Below are positions 9,126 through 17,182 of a stretch of 22,734 bases of DNA, in pieces. The position numbers were made by a program, and so were the translations under genes. A model generated the notes under the pieces. It did not search any database. It was given only the letters and a program-made list of their open reading frames with translations, and was not told where the DNA came from. How positions within the stretch are numbered: position 1 is the stretch's first letter; each line of letters begins with the position of its first letter. The DNA comes from Nitrosospira sp. (GTDB taxonomy: Bacteria; Pseudomonadota; Gammaproteobacteria; Burkholderiales; Nitrosomonadaceae): assembly GCA_030453055.1 (NCBI GenBank), contig JAKDLC010000003.1, positions 1 through 22,734 on the forward strand, in the 5' to 3' direction.

Positions 9126-10364
9126 ATGATTGAAAGATCCGCAGTCAAGATACTGGTGCTTGACGATGAATCCTTCATGCTCAAGCTGCTAAGCCGCATC
9201 CTGTCGAATCTGGGCTTTACCTCGGTCATCCTGTGCGACAGCGGCCGGGCCGCCCTCGATCAGATAGGGGGTGCGGACGGAGGCCCGAACCTGATCCTGC
9301 TGGATCTCAATATGCCGGAAATGGATGGGATCGAGTTCGTGCGGCACCTGGTGGGGCGGCACTATACGGGCAGTCTCATCCTGGTCAGCGGCGAGGACGA
9401 GCGCATACTGCAAACCGCTGAGAAGCTGGTACAGGCGCATAAAATTCCGATACTCGGGCACCTGCATAAGCCTGTCAAGCCGGAGACTTTATCCGCACTG
9501 CTGGAGACATGGACGTCTCCCTCGGTGGATCGCCCCCGGGCGGCAAAGAAAATTTACGGCGCCGATGAGTTGCGGGCCGCCATCGACCGCGGCGAACTTG
9601 TCAACTATTACCAACCCAAGGTGGCGGTGGCCAGTGGTGAAGTGGTCGGCGTGGAGACGCTGGTGCGGTGGCGCCATCCCGTCGATGGCGTCGTGTTCCC
9701 CGATCAATTCATCGGCCTGGCGGAAGCGTCCGGTATGATCGACGATCTGACGCAAGCGGTATTCACTGAGGCGGTGACTCAGGCTAAAGCCTGGCAACAA
9801 GCGCGGCTGGCGTTGCGGGTGGCCGTCAACGTGTCGATGGACAATCTGTCATCCCTGAATTTTCTGAATTTCGTAGCCGAGCTCGTGGAAAAGGTCGGGG
9901 TAGCGCCGCAGGATATGACGCTGGAAGTGACGGAAAGCCGGTTGATGCAGGATACGCGGGCTCCACTCGAGATTTTGACGCGACTGCGCTTGAAGCGTTT
10001 TCGTCTCTCGATCGACGATTTTGGCACAGGGCATTCTTCGCTGGCGCAGTTGCGCGATATTCCCTTCGACGAACTCAAGATCGACCAGGGTTTTGTGCAT
10101 CACGCCTGGACCGACGAGACGTTACGGGCAATGTATGACGCCAGCCTGTCGCTGGCAAGACAACTGGGCATGGAAGTCGTGGCCGAGGGTGTGGAAGACC
10201 GCAACGATTGGGATCTGCTGCACCGCACGGGATGTGATCTCGCTCAAGGGGTTTTCATGTCGCGACCCATGCTGGCTGCGGATCTGCCCGGCTGGATCGA
10301 GGGCTGGCGAGAGCGGGTGCGGAACGAACGGTTAATCCAGGCCAACAACGAAATGACCCAGTGA
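9126..10364 (+). CDS. Response regulator with EAL c-di-GMP phosphodiesterase output
   Basis: This 412-aa cytoplasmic protein has a receiver (about 7-128) with acidic pair D13/D14, phospho-site D60 in LLDLNMPEMDG and K115 in HKPVKP. An EAL domain follows (about 146-392). The EAL signature reads ETL (177-179) but keeps the essential glutamate. The other expected metal and catalytic residues are present: N235, E267, D297/D298 in DDFGTGHSS, K318 in ELKID and E354 in AEGVE. Hydrolysis of c-di-GMP to pGpG is therefore expected. There is no GGDEF or DNA-binding domain. The gene lies 61 bp after the hybrid kinase on the same strand, so it is the natural phosphorelay target. GAAGGGA upstream of the ATG is a good ribosome site. 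Confidence 0.93.
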   Translation: MIERSAVKILVLDDESFMLKLLSRILSNLGFTSVILCDSGRAALDQIGGADGGPNLILLDLNMPEMDGIEFVRHLVGRHYTGSLILVSGEDERILQTAEKLVQAHKIPILGHLHKPVKPETLSALLETWTSPSVDRPRAAKKIYGADELRAAIDRGELVNYYQPKVAVASGEVVGVETLVRWRHPVDGVVFPDQFIGLAEASGMIDDLTQAVFTEAVTQAKAWQQARLALRVAVNVSMDNLSSLNFLNFVAELVEKVGVAPQDMTLEVTESRLMQDTRAPLEILTRLRLKRFRLSIDDFGTGHSSLAQLRDIPFDELKIDQGFVHHAWTDETLRAMYDASLSLARQLGMEVVAEGVEDRNDWDLLHRTGCDLAQGVFMSRPMLAADLPGWIEGWRERVRNERLIQANNEMTQ

Positions 10365-10426
10365 CGGCAGGAAATCGGACATGCGACGCAATGCGCTTCA
10401 CTGGAAGTGGCCGGTCCGAATAATCA

Positions 10427-10467
10427 AAAATAATTGTCTCAAAATAATTGTCTCTGACCCCATTTTC
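10427..10467. repeat. 14-bp tandem duplication and degenerate RAYT-type repeat end
   Basis: AAAATAATTGTCTC occurs twice head to tail (10427-10440 and 10441-10454). The second copy runs into CTGACCCCATTTTC, so 10444-10467 matches the right arm of the mini-element at 18737-18760 at 21 of 24 positions. Only one arm is present here, so it looks like a solo or decayed element end, 60-100 bp past the stop of the EAL regulator. Confidence 0.6.
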
Positions 10468-10476
10468 TAACACAAG

Positions 10477-10857
10477 CTATATGAGCAGGGCCGCCGCCAC
10501 GCGCCGTCCTTCTGCCGTCAGTATATTGTAGGTGCGGCAGACGGCGTTCGTATCCATTACTTCCACGCCGATTTTCGATGTGATCAGCGTTTTTGTCAGC
10601 GAAGGGTGAGGGAATCGCAGGGTGGCTCCGGTTCCAAACAACACCATTTCCGGTTGCAATGAGAGCAAAAAATCGAAGTGCTCGGCCGTGAGTTGCTCAA
10701 ATGTTGTAGCCTCCCAATTCTCGATGATGCGATCGGGCAGCACGATCAAGCTTTGCTCATGGCGCGTCTTATTGACCACGACATAGCCGGATCCGTAACC
10801 GGTGAACATATTCTGTTCGGAAAATCCCGAAAGATGCAGTTTCAAGCCAGGCTCCAT
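10477..10857 (-). CDS. Mth938-like domain protein (DUF498)
   Basis: This 126-aa cytoplasmic protein covers essentially one Mth938 domain. Visible family features are LHLSGFSEQNMFTGYGSGYV near the N-terminus, the SLIVLPDRIIENW strand region, PEMVLFGTGATLRFP, and the C-terminal GVEVMDTNAVCRTYNIL. Members are small proteins of uncertain biochemical role, some linked to NDUFAF3-like assembly factors. The frame stays open up to 10980, but the extra 41 residues look unconserved and would run over the start of alaA on the other strand. The ATG at 10857 is therefore preferred, although it has no clear Shine-Dalgarno site. It is divergent from alaA across a 97-bp gap that must hold both promoters. Confidence 0.8.
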   Translation of the reverse strand: MEPGLKLHLSGFSEQNMFTGYGSGYVVVNKTRHEQSLIVLPDRIIENWEATTFEQLTAEHFDFLLSLQPEMVLFGTGATLRFPHPSLTKTLITSKIGVEVMDTNAVCRTYNILTAEGRRVAAALLI

Positions 10858-10954
10858 TTGCGACGGGTTGACGGGTCGGGTAACATTACGTCTTTTTTGT
10901 GTTCCAATAAAGAGTACAGAATAGGCAGGATCAAGGAAATTTTCAAGACTCCTC

Positions 10955-12196
10955 ATGCAACCCATCTTAAAATCCAGCAAACTGGCGAATGTCTGTTACG
11001 ACATCCGTGGGCCGGTGCTCGACCATGCCAGGCAGATGGAGGAAGAAGGGCATCACATCATCAAGCTCAATATCGGCAACCCGGCGTTATTCGGTTTTGA
11101 TGCGCCCGAGGAAATTCTGCAGGATGTGATCCACAATCTGTCCGCCGCTTCCGGCTATTGCGATTCAAAAGGCTTGTTCGCGGCGCGCAAGGCCATCATG
11201 CACTACACGCAGGAGAAGCACATTCGCGATGTGCGGATGGAAGACATCTACATCGGTAACGGTGTTTCCGAGCTGATCGTGATGGCCATGCAGGCATTGC
11301 TGAACAGCGGCGATGAAGTGCTGGTTCCCTCGCCGGACTATCCGCTGTGGACCGCGGCGGTCGTGCTGGCGGGCGGCACGGCGCGACACTATGTATGCGA
11401 TGAGCAATCCGGCTGGCTGCCTGATCTGGACGATATTCGCGCCAAGATCACCCCGACTACCCGCGCCATTGTCGTCATCAATCCCAATAATCCCACCGGC
11501 GCGCTCTATCCGGACGATTTATTGCGCGAAATAATCGAGATCGCCCGCCAGCACCACCTCATCATCTATGCGGATGAAATTTACGACAAGGTGTTATACG
11601 ATGACGCCACGCACACGTCCATTGCTTCGCTGGCGGATGACGTGCTGTTCGTGACTTTGAACGGTTTATCCAAGAACTATCGGGCCGCCGGCTTCCGCTC
11701 CGGTTGGGCGGTGGTTTCCGGAAAAAAGCAGCTTGCCCGCGATTATATCGCAGGGCTGACCATGCTGGCCTCGATGCGCCTGTGCGCGAATGTTCCCTCG
11801 CAATTCGGCATTCAGACCGCACTCGGCGGCTATCAGAGCATTAACGACCTGGTAATGCCAACCGGTCGTCTGATGCGCCAGCGCGATCTTGCCTGGCGAT
11901 TGCTGACTGACATTCCCGGCGTTACCTGCGTCAAGCCGAAAGCCGCGATGTATCTATTTCCGCGTCTGGATCCGGAAATGTATCCGATCGAGGACGATCA
12001 GCAGTTCGTGCTGGATCTATTGATGGAAGAGAAGGTGCTGCTGGTGCAGGGCAGCGGTTTCAACTGGCCTCGTCCGGATCACTTTCGCGTGGTGTTTCTC
12101 CCCAATAGCGACGACCTTACCGAGGCGATAGGCCGCATCGCGGGTTTTCTTGAGCGCTATCGCAAGCATGCCGGACGTGTGCAGATCCGGGAATGA
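10955..12196 (+). CDS. alaA: Alanine-type PLP aminotransferase (AlaA family)
   Basis: This 413-aa class I/II aminotransferase closely follows E. coli AlaA: the N-terminal KSSKLANVCYDIRGPV and LNIGNPALFGFDAPEE blocks are near-identical to what I recall of that protein. The PLP lysine is K240 in LNGLSKNYRAAGFRSGW, the cofactor contacts are N179 in NPNNPTG and D207 in YADEIYD, and the carboxylate-binding arginine region is FRSGW. It makes alanine from pyruvate and glutamate. It is the first of three same-strand amino-acid genes, with hom 76 bp downstream. The start aligns with the E. coli N-terminus; the nearest AAGGAA lies rather far upstream (about 16 nt). No strong promoter is visible. Confidence 0.9.
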   Translation: MQPILKSSKLANVCYDIRGPVLDHARQMEEEGHHIIKLNIGNPALFGFDAPEEILQDVIHNLSAASGYCDSKGLFAARKAIMHYTQEKHIRDVRMEDIYIGNGVSELIVMAMQALLNSGDEVLVPSPDYPLWTAAVVLAGGTARHYVCDEQSGWLPDLDDIRAKITPTTRAIVVINPNNPTGALYPDDLLREIIEIARQHHLIIYADEIYDKVLYDDATHTSIASLADDVLFVTLNGLSKNYRAAGFRSGWAVVSGKKQLARDYIAGLTMLASMRLCANVPSQFGIQTALGGYQSINDLVMPTGRLMRQRDLAWRLLTDIPGVTCVKPKAAMYLFPRLDPEMYPIEDDQQFVLDLLMEEKVLLVQGSGFNWPRPDHFRVVFLPNSDDLTEAIGRIAGFLERYRKHAGRVQIRE

Positions 12197-12249
12197 ATAG
12201 ACAGGCAGGCGAGGGCATGCACTCTGCTTACCCCCGTTGCCGATTTGAT

Positions 12250-12270
12250 TTTGCATTCACTTTGCATTCA
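12250..12270 (+). repeat. Two direct copies of TTTGCATTCA before hom
   Basis: TTTGCATTCA occurs at 12250-12259 and 12261-12270, an 11-bp period, ending 2 bp before the homoserine dehydrogenase ATG. No Shine-Dalgarno sequence is visible in this gap. The spacing of one helical turn would suit a binding site, but it may be a simple duplication. Confidence 0.35.
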
Positions 12271-12272
12271 TT

Positions 12273-13589
12273 ATGAAACCCATCAATGTAGGTTTGCTAG
12301 GTATCGGTACCGTAGGCGGCGGCACTTTCGCGGTACTCAAACGGAATCAGGAAGAGATCAAGCGTCGTGCCGGGCGCGGCATCGTCATCCGCATGATTGC
12401 CGCTCGGGCCGTGAAAAAGGCACGCAAAATCGCGGGTGACGACGTTATCGTTACCGCCGATGCAAACTCGGTCGTAACCAATCCCGACATCGATATCGTG
12501 GTCGAACTGATCGGCGGGTATACGGTTGCGAAGGAACTGACGCTGAAGGCCATCGAAAATGGCAAACATGTCATTACCGCCAATAAGGCGCTGCTGGCTT
12601 CCCACGGCACGGAAATTTTCGCCGCTGCACAAAGAAAAGGCGTGATGGTCGCGTTCGAGGCGGCGGTGGCGGGGGGCATCCCCATTATCAAGGCGCTGCG
12701 CGAGGGATTGACCGCTAACCGGATCGAATGGATTGCCGGAATCATCAATGGCACGAGTAATTTCATCCTGTCGGAAATGCGCGAAAAAGGATTGACGTTC
12801 GATACCGTGCTAAAGCAGGCGCAGAAGCTGGGTTATGCCGAGGCCGATCCCACTTTCGACATCGAAGGTATCGACGCCGCGCACAAACTCACCATCATGG
12901 CGGCCATCGCTTTCGGCATTCCCATGCAATTCGACAAGGTTTTTACCGAAGGCATTACAAAACTGACCCGTGAGGATATCCGCTATGCGGAGGAGCTGGG
13001 CTACCGCATCAAGCTGCTGGGCATCGCCAGGCGCACGCCCAAGGGCATCGAACTTCGCGTCCATCCCACGCTGATACCCGCGCGGAGGTTGATCGCGAAT
13101 GTGGAGGGGGTGATGAACGCCATTGTGGTGAAAGGCGATGCGGTTGGTGCCACCCTGTATTATGGTGCGGGGGCGGGCGCCGAGCCGACCGCCAGTTCCG
13201 TAGTGGCGGACCTGGTGGATGTCACCCGGATGCACACGGCTGATCCAAAGCACCGCGTTCCGCATCTCGCCTTCCAGCCTGACCTGCTGTCGAACACGCC
13301 AATCCTGGCGATTGAAGAGGTGGAGACTGCCTACTATCTGCGATTGCGCGTGGTGGATAAGCCGGGGGCGCTGGCCGATATCACTCGCGTACTCGCCGAC
13401 CGCGGCATTTCCATTGACGCGATGGTGCAGAAAGAGCCCGGCGAGGGGGAAGATCAGGTGGATATCATCATGCTTACCCATTTGGCGGTGGAAAAGAATA
13501 TTAACGCCGCCATTGCCCGAATCAAAAAATTGCCGCTGACGACCGGTAAAGTGACGAGCATCCGGCTGGAAGAACTGAACAGTAAATAA
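12273..13589 (+). CDS. hom: Homoserine dehydrogenase
   Basis: This 438-aa enzyme reduces aspartate semialdehyde to homoserine with NAD(P)H, the branch point to threonine and methionine. An N-terminal Rossmann motif GIGTVGGG (10-17) opens the cofactor domain. TANKALLA, GIINGTSNFILSEM and the GYAEADPTFDIEGIDAAHK region carry the dimerisation and catalytic residues. A C-terminal ACT domain (about 353-420, starting YYLRLRVVDKPGALADI) implies allosteric inhibition, typically by threonine. Length and order match the monofunctional enzyme, with no fused aspartokinase. It sits between alaA and thrC, with a 47-bp gap to thrC, as in many betaproteobacteria. The ATG has no clear ribosome site. Confidence 0.96.
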   Translation: MKPINVGLLGIGTVGGGTFAVLKRNQEEIKRRAGRGIVIRMIAARAVKKARKIAGDDVIVTADANSVVTNPDIDIVVELIGGYTVAKELTLKAIENGKHVITANKALLASHGTEIFAAAQRKGVMVAFEAAVAGGIPIIKALREGLTANRIEWIAGIINGTSNFILSEMREKGLTFDTVLKQAQKLGYAEADPTFDIEGIDAAHKLTIMAAIAFGIPMQFDKVFTEGITKLTREDIRYAEELGYRIKLLGIARRTPKGIELRVHPTLIPARRLIANVEGVMNAIVVKGDAVGATLYYGAGAGAEPTASSVVADLVDVTRMHTADPKHRVPHLAFQPDLLSNTPILAIEEVETAYYLRLRVVDKPGALADITRVLADRGISIDAMVQKEPGEGEDQVDIIMLTHLAVEKNINAAIARIKKLPLTTGKVTSIRLEELNSK

Positions 13590-13636
13590 TCAGCAGCGCC
13601 ATCTCTAAAATTCAAACCCGGCAGCGCCCCATTTCA

Positions 13637-15052
13637 ATGCGCTATATTTCTACTCGCGGCGGCATGTCGCCAAAAAAGTTTTCAAAAATTCTTCTGGGCG
13701 GCCTGGCTCCCGACGGTGGGCTGACAATGCCCGAAACGTATCCGGCGCTAGGTCCCGCAGAACTGGAGACATTGCGCGGCATGAGTTATCAGCAGCTTGC
13801 GTTCGAAATACTTTCGCGTTTTGCGGACGACATTCCGGCTGCCGATTTGCGCAGCATGATTGCACGTACGTATACCGCTGGATCATTCCAAAGCGAAGAG
13901 ATTACTCCGCTTAAAACTTTGGAGCCGGGGTTGCACATCCTGCGACTGTCGAATGGGCCTACGCTGGCGTTCAAGGACATCGCCATGCAATTGCTGGGCA
14001 ACCTGTTCGAGTATGCCCTGGAAAAAAAAGACGAGGAACTGAACATTCTCGGCGCCACTTCCGGCGACACCGGCCCCAGCGCGGAATACGCCATGCGAGG
14101 CAAGCGCGGCATCCGCGTGTTCATGCTTTCACCACAAGGGAAGATGAGTCGCTTCCAGACCGCGCAGATGTTTTCCCTGCAAGATCCGAACATTTTCAAT
14201 ATCGCCGTTCGCGGCGTGTTCGACGACTGTCAGGATATCGTCAAAGCGGTCAGCAACGATTATGCCTTCAAGCAACGCTACCGCATCGGCACGGTCAACT
14301 CGATAAACTGGGCGCGTATCTCGGCGCAGATCGTTTATTACTTCAAAGGCTATTTCGCCGCGACCCGTTCGAATGCCGAGCAGGTGTCGTTTGCCGTCCC
14401 GTCAGGTAATTTTGGCAACATCTGTGCGGGCCATGTGGCGCGCATGATGGGGTTGCCGATCAGAAGACTGATACTTGCCACCAATGAAAACGAGGTGCTC
14501 GATGAATTCTTTCGGACCGGCTGCTATCGGCCTCGCGGCGCTTCGGAAACGGTGGACACCAGTAGTCCGTCAATGGATATTTCCAAGGCATCCAACTTCG
14601 AGCGTTTCATTTTCGACTTGACCGGGCGGGATGCGGCCAAGGTTAAAGAATTATGGCAGGCGGTGGACAACGGCGCCGCTTTCGATCTTGCCGGTACGCC
14701 CCTGTGGGAAAAAGTAAAGGACTTCGGCTTTGTATCAGGAACCGGCAATCATGCGGCGCGCATCGCCATCATACGCAAAATCCGCGATCAATACGGCGTA
14801 TTGGTGGATCCGCATACCGCTGATGGCTTGAAGGTGGGATTGGGGCATCGCGAAGCCGGCGTGCCTTTGATTTGCCTGGAAACCGCGCTGCCGGTCAAGT
14901 TTTCCGAGAGTATTATCGAGGCCATTGGGCATGAACCGGCGCGTCCGGCCGGATATGAGAACCTTGAAAGCCTGCCGCAGCGGTATGTGGTGATGAACGC
15001 CGATTCTGACGCGGTCAAGGCATTCATTGTCGAGAAGGTTCAGGCATCCTGA
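13637..15052 (+). CDS. thrC: Threonine synthase
   Basis: This 471-aa PLP enzyme converts O-phosphohomoserine to threonine. The N-terminal MRYISTRGG and GGLAPDGGLTMPE blocks are typical of the long ThrC type found in Proteobacteria and yeast. The PLP lysine is K113 in LAFKDIAMQLLG. GATSGDTGPSAEYAMRG is the phosphate and cofactor loop, and FAVPSGNFGNICAG is a further conserved block. It follows hom on the same strand. Homoserine kinase, needed between the two steps, is not in the window. A REP-like hairpin lies 53 bp after the stop, between this gene and the convergent amidotransferase gene. Confidence 0.96.
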   Translation: MRYISTRGGMSPKKFSKILLGGLAPDGGLTMPETYPALGPAELETLRGMSYQQLAFEILSRFADDIPAADLRSMIARTYTAGSFQSEEITPLKTLEPGLHILRLSNGPTLAFKDIAMQLLGNLFEYALEKKDEELNILGATSGDTGPSAEYAMRGKRGIRVFMLSPQGKMSRFQTAQMFSLQDPNIFNIAVRGVFDDCQDIVKAVSNDYAFKQRYRIGTVNSINWARISAQIVYYFKGYFAATRSNAEQVSFAVPSGNFGNICAGHVARMMGLPIRRLILATNENEVLDEFFRTGCYRPRGASETVDTSSPSMDISKASNFERFIFDLTGRDAAKVKELWQAVDNGAAFDLAGTPLWEKVKDFGFVSGTGNHAARIAIIRKIRDQYGVLVDPHTADGLKVGLGHREAGVPLICLETALPVKFSESIIEAIGHEPARPAGYENLESLPQRYVVMNADSDAVKAFIVEKVQAS

Positions 15053-15104
15053 AAAGGCGGAGAATGGAGACATCCTGCATGGGAGCAGTTGCATGGCAAC
15101 ATCC

Positions 15105-15131
15105 GGCGCAATGCGCTTTGCTTATTGCCCT
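15105..15131. repeat. REP-like hairpin between convergent genes
   Basis: GCAATGCGC (15108-15116) faces GCTTATTGC (15120-15128) across a TTT loop. The stem has one C/T mismatch and one G-T pair, with a further G-C pair outside a mismatch. The wider sequence resembles the widespread GGCGCAATRCGC...ATTGCGCCCTACG type of bacterial repeat (from memory). There is no T-run, so it is not a classic intrinsic terminator, though it could stop or stabilise thrC transcripts. Confidence 0.45.
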
Positions 15132-15158
15132 ACGTGGGTCTTCCGTGGAGACACCGGA

Positions 15159-15935
15159 TTACCTGCGCTGTTTTTCTGCGGCGGCGAGGAAATCATCCAG
15201 TATGGGGCCTGAATCGAGCAACTCGCTGGCGCCGCCATGAAACTCGGGATGCCACTGGAATGCGGTCACATAGCATTTTCCGCGCATGCGTATCGCCTCG
15301 ATGATGCCGTCGCCGTCGGATACTGCCTCGACTACCGAGTCGCGTCCCAGCCGCTTGATCGCCTGATGATGAATGCTGTTGACGAAATGCTTGTCGCCGG
15401 TCCCGTATAATTCCGCCAGCCTGGAACTCTCCTCGATATGAATGGTATGCCGATGCTGGTCATACAGGTCCGAGTCCACATGTAAAATCGCATCGGGGCG
15501 TTCGGTGGAGATGTCCTGGTAAAGACTGCCGCCCAATGCCACATTGATGAGCTGCAGCCCGCGACAAATACCCAGTACGGGTTTACCCTGTACGACACAT
15601 TCCCAAAATAGCTCCATTTCGTAAAGGTCGCGCACCCGGTCGCCCGACCATTCCGGCCGCAGTGGTGTTTCCTTGTAGGAAATGGGACTGACATCCGCAC
15701 CGCCTTGCATCACCAGACCGTCTATTTCCGTAACATAGTCGCTTATACGGATACTGGAGCGTTCGACGCCACCGCTCTCGATGGCCGGCAGCATGAATAC
15801 CAGCACCCCACGGCGCATGATCCAGTGAGCGACGGTCTGTTCAAGATATTGCAGGGTTTTATTGCGGAAGCCTAATTCTGCCGGCGGATGATGCAGAATA
15901 CGCGGCGACAAGCCGATACGTAACGGGCGCGTCAT
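15159..15935 (-). CDS. Class I glutamine amidotransferase, gamma-glutamyl-GABA hydrolase family (peptidase C26)
   Basis: This 258-aa cytoplasmic hydrolase has the full triad: nucleophile C124 in GICRGLQLIN, H229 and E231 in QWHPEF. DGLVMQGGADVSP (72-84) forms the oxyanion and substrate loop, and NSIHHQAIK (186-194) is the family block before the His motif. PuuD of E. coli cleaves gamma-glutamyl-GABA, but the rest of the Puu pathway is absent here. It is the last gene of a minus-strand run, 131 bp after a GCS2-type ligase that could make gamma-glutamyl amides, so a role in hydrolysing those products is a reasonable inference. A separate promoter within the gap is likely. The ribosome site before the ATG is poor. 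Confidence 0.88.
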   Translation of the reverse strand: MTRPLRIGLSPRILHHPPAELGFRNKTLQYLEQTVAHWIMRRGVLVFMLPAIESGGVERSSIRISDYVTEIDGLVMQGGADVSPISYKETPLRPEWSGDRVRDLYEMELFWECVVQGKPVLGICRGLQLINVALGGSLYQDISTERPDAILHVDSDLYDQHRHTIHIEESSRLAELYGTGDKHFVNSIHHQAIKRLGRDSVVEAVSDGDGIIEAIRMRGKCYVTAFQWHPEFHGGASELLDSGPILDDFLAAAEKQRR

Positions 15936-15949
15936 CTTGGGTGGTTATA

Positions 15950-16060
15950 ACCCTAAATCCGGTAGTTGACCGCTCATTTAATAGATCAGTGTTATGATTA
16001 ATAACAATATTTCGTATTATTTGACGCTCACCTTCCGGGCCCGACTACCGGATTCAGGGT
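15950..16060. repeat. 111-bp palindromic mini-element in ligase-hydrolase gap
   Basis: Arms at 15950-15968 (ACCCTAAATCCGGTAGTTG) and 16042-16060 are inverted copies at 17 of 19 positions, separated by an AT-rich 73-bp centre. That centre holds a smaller hairpin, TGTTAT (15990-15995) with ATAACA (16001-16006). The left arm overlaps a perfect 10-bp palindrome GGTTATAACC (15943-15952). The size matches the 110-bp element at 18651-18760, but the sequence is unrelated. It could be a MITE-like insertion that brought a promoter, or a long regulatory stem-loop. Confidence 0.6.
15978..16007 (-). promoter_or_regulatory. Putative sigma70 promoter of the amidotransferase gene
   Basis: Read on the minus strand there is a TTGTTA (-35, 16007-16002), an 18-bp spacer and a TATTAA (-10, 15983-15978), 42 bp before the ATG. 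It lies inside the AT-rich centre of the palindromic element, so the element may supply the promoter. Confidence 0.4.
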
Positions 16061-16066
16061 AAATCC

Positions 16067-17182
16067 TCAATTACCCATCCACAACTCGGCCTGCAACTGC
16101 ATGACGTCGCCAAGATTGTGCTCGCGCGCGTAAGTTTGGCGAAGCCAGTTTGTACCATTGCCCGTACTGAGTATTTCGCGAATACGTGTCATTGCGTCTT
16201 CCGCCCGCAGTTCCGTGGCATGGCCGGCAATGCGCGTCAACATATCGGTTATATCCTCGCGAATGCTGCGCTGCTCATGGGTGCAAGGGTCGATGAAAAC
16301 CCCATCGAGTCCGAAGCGGCAGGCCTGGAAACGATTGAACGTATAAACCAGATAATCGTCCTCTTCGGGGGCGATGCGCTGTTCCACCATGATGTAACGG
16401 GACATCGCCTGAATATAGCAGGCAATGGCGGCGGCGATTTCAACGGTGAGAGGGGTATCGCATACCCTGACTTCGATCGTGCCGAACTCGGGTTTTGGAC
16501 GAATATCCCAGTAGAAATCCTTCATTGATTCGACCACGCCGGTAGTCGTCATTTTATGAAAGAACCGTTCGAAATCATCCCAGCTCAGTACGAACGGCGC
16601 GCGTCCGCTCAACGGAAAGGAAAACACCGAATTGAGGCGCGCTGACGCGAATCCCGTATCATGGCCCTGCACGAATGGAGAGCTGGCCGATAGCGCGATA
16701 AAATGGGGTATGTAGCGCGACAGCATATGCATCAGATGCAGCGCCTCATCCGGGCCGGTACAGCCGATGTGAACGTGCTGGCCGAATATGGTGAACTGCT
16801 TGGCCAGATAACCGTACAGCTCCGAGAGGTGGTGAAAGCGGGGCGCATCGAAAATCTTCTGCTCGCTCCAGTGCTGGAAGGGATGGGTGCCGCCACCGGC
16901 CACCGCGACATTGAGAAAACGTCCCGCATCGGACACAACCTTACGCAGTGAACGCAACTCTTTGACCAGGCCGTCATACTCCTGCTGTACCGACGTGTTG
17001 ATTTCGATCATGCTGCGGGTCATTTCCGGTTTTACCTCGCCAGGATGCGGGGATTTTGCAATCCGGCGCAGCATATCGGGCGCCGAGGAAACCAGGTTGT
17101 AATCATTGCAACCGATCAATTGCAATTCAAGCTCCACGCCAATGCTCAAGGGCCGGGACGGTGCAAACGGCATCAGGCTCAT
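16067..17182 (-). CDS. ybdK: Carboxylate-amine ligase, GCS2 family (YbdK-type)
   Basis: This 371-aa ATP-grasp-like ligase belongs to the glutamate-cysteine ligase 2 family. Hallmarks in order are GVELEL (15-20), MTRSMIEINT (54-63), GGGTHP (96-101), GQHVHIG (134-140), SASSPF (165-170), WDIRPKPEFGTIEVRVCD (225-242) and NRFQACRFGLDG (283-294). YbdK has weak gamma-glutamylcysteine ligase activity, and related enzymes join glutamate to other amines, so the natural substrate is open. The start overlaps the antiporter stop by 4 bp, implying coupled translation. With a gamma-glutamyl hydrolase downstream, the cassette could make and turn over a gamma-glutamyl compound; that is inference. Confidence 0.9.
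   Translation of the reverse strand: MSLMPFAPSRPLSIGVELELQLIGCNDYNLVSSAPDMLRRIAKSPHPGEVKPEMTRSMIEINTSVQQEYDGLVKELRSLRKVVSDAGRFLNVAVAGGGTHPFQHWSEQKIFDAPRFHHLSELYGYLAKQFTIFGQHVHIGCTGPDEALHLMHMLSRYIPHFIALSASSPFVQGHDTGFASARLNSVFSFPLSGRAPFVLSWDDFERFFHKMTTTGVVESMKDFYWDIRPKPEFGTIEVRVCDTPLTVEIAAAIACYIQAMSRYIMVEQRIAPEEDDYLVYTFNRFQACRFGLDGVFIDPCTHEQRSIREDITDMLTRIAGHATELRAEDAMTRIREILSTGNGTNWLRQTYAREHNLGDVMQLQAELWMGN

Noticed and set aside
10382..10397. CGCAATGCGCTTC similar to one arm of the REP-like hairpin at 15105
   Set aside because: No inverted partner follows, so a short chance match cannot be excluded.
12810..13481. 223-codon antisense frame over hom
   Set aside because: It is a shadow of the highly conserved homoserine dehydrogenase.
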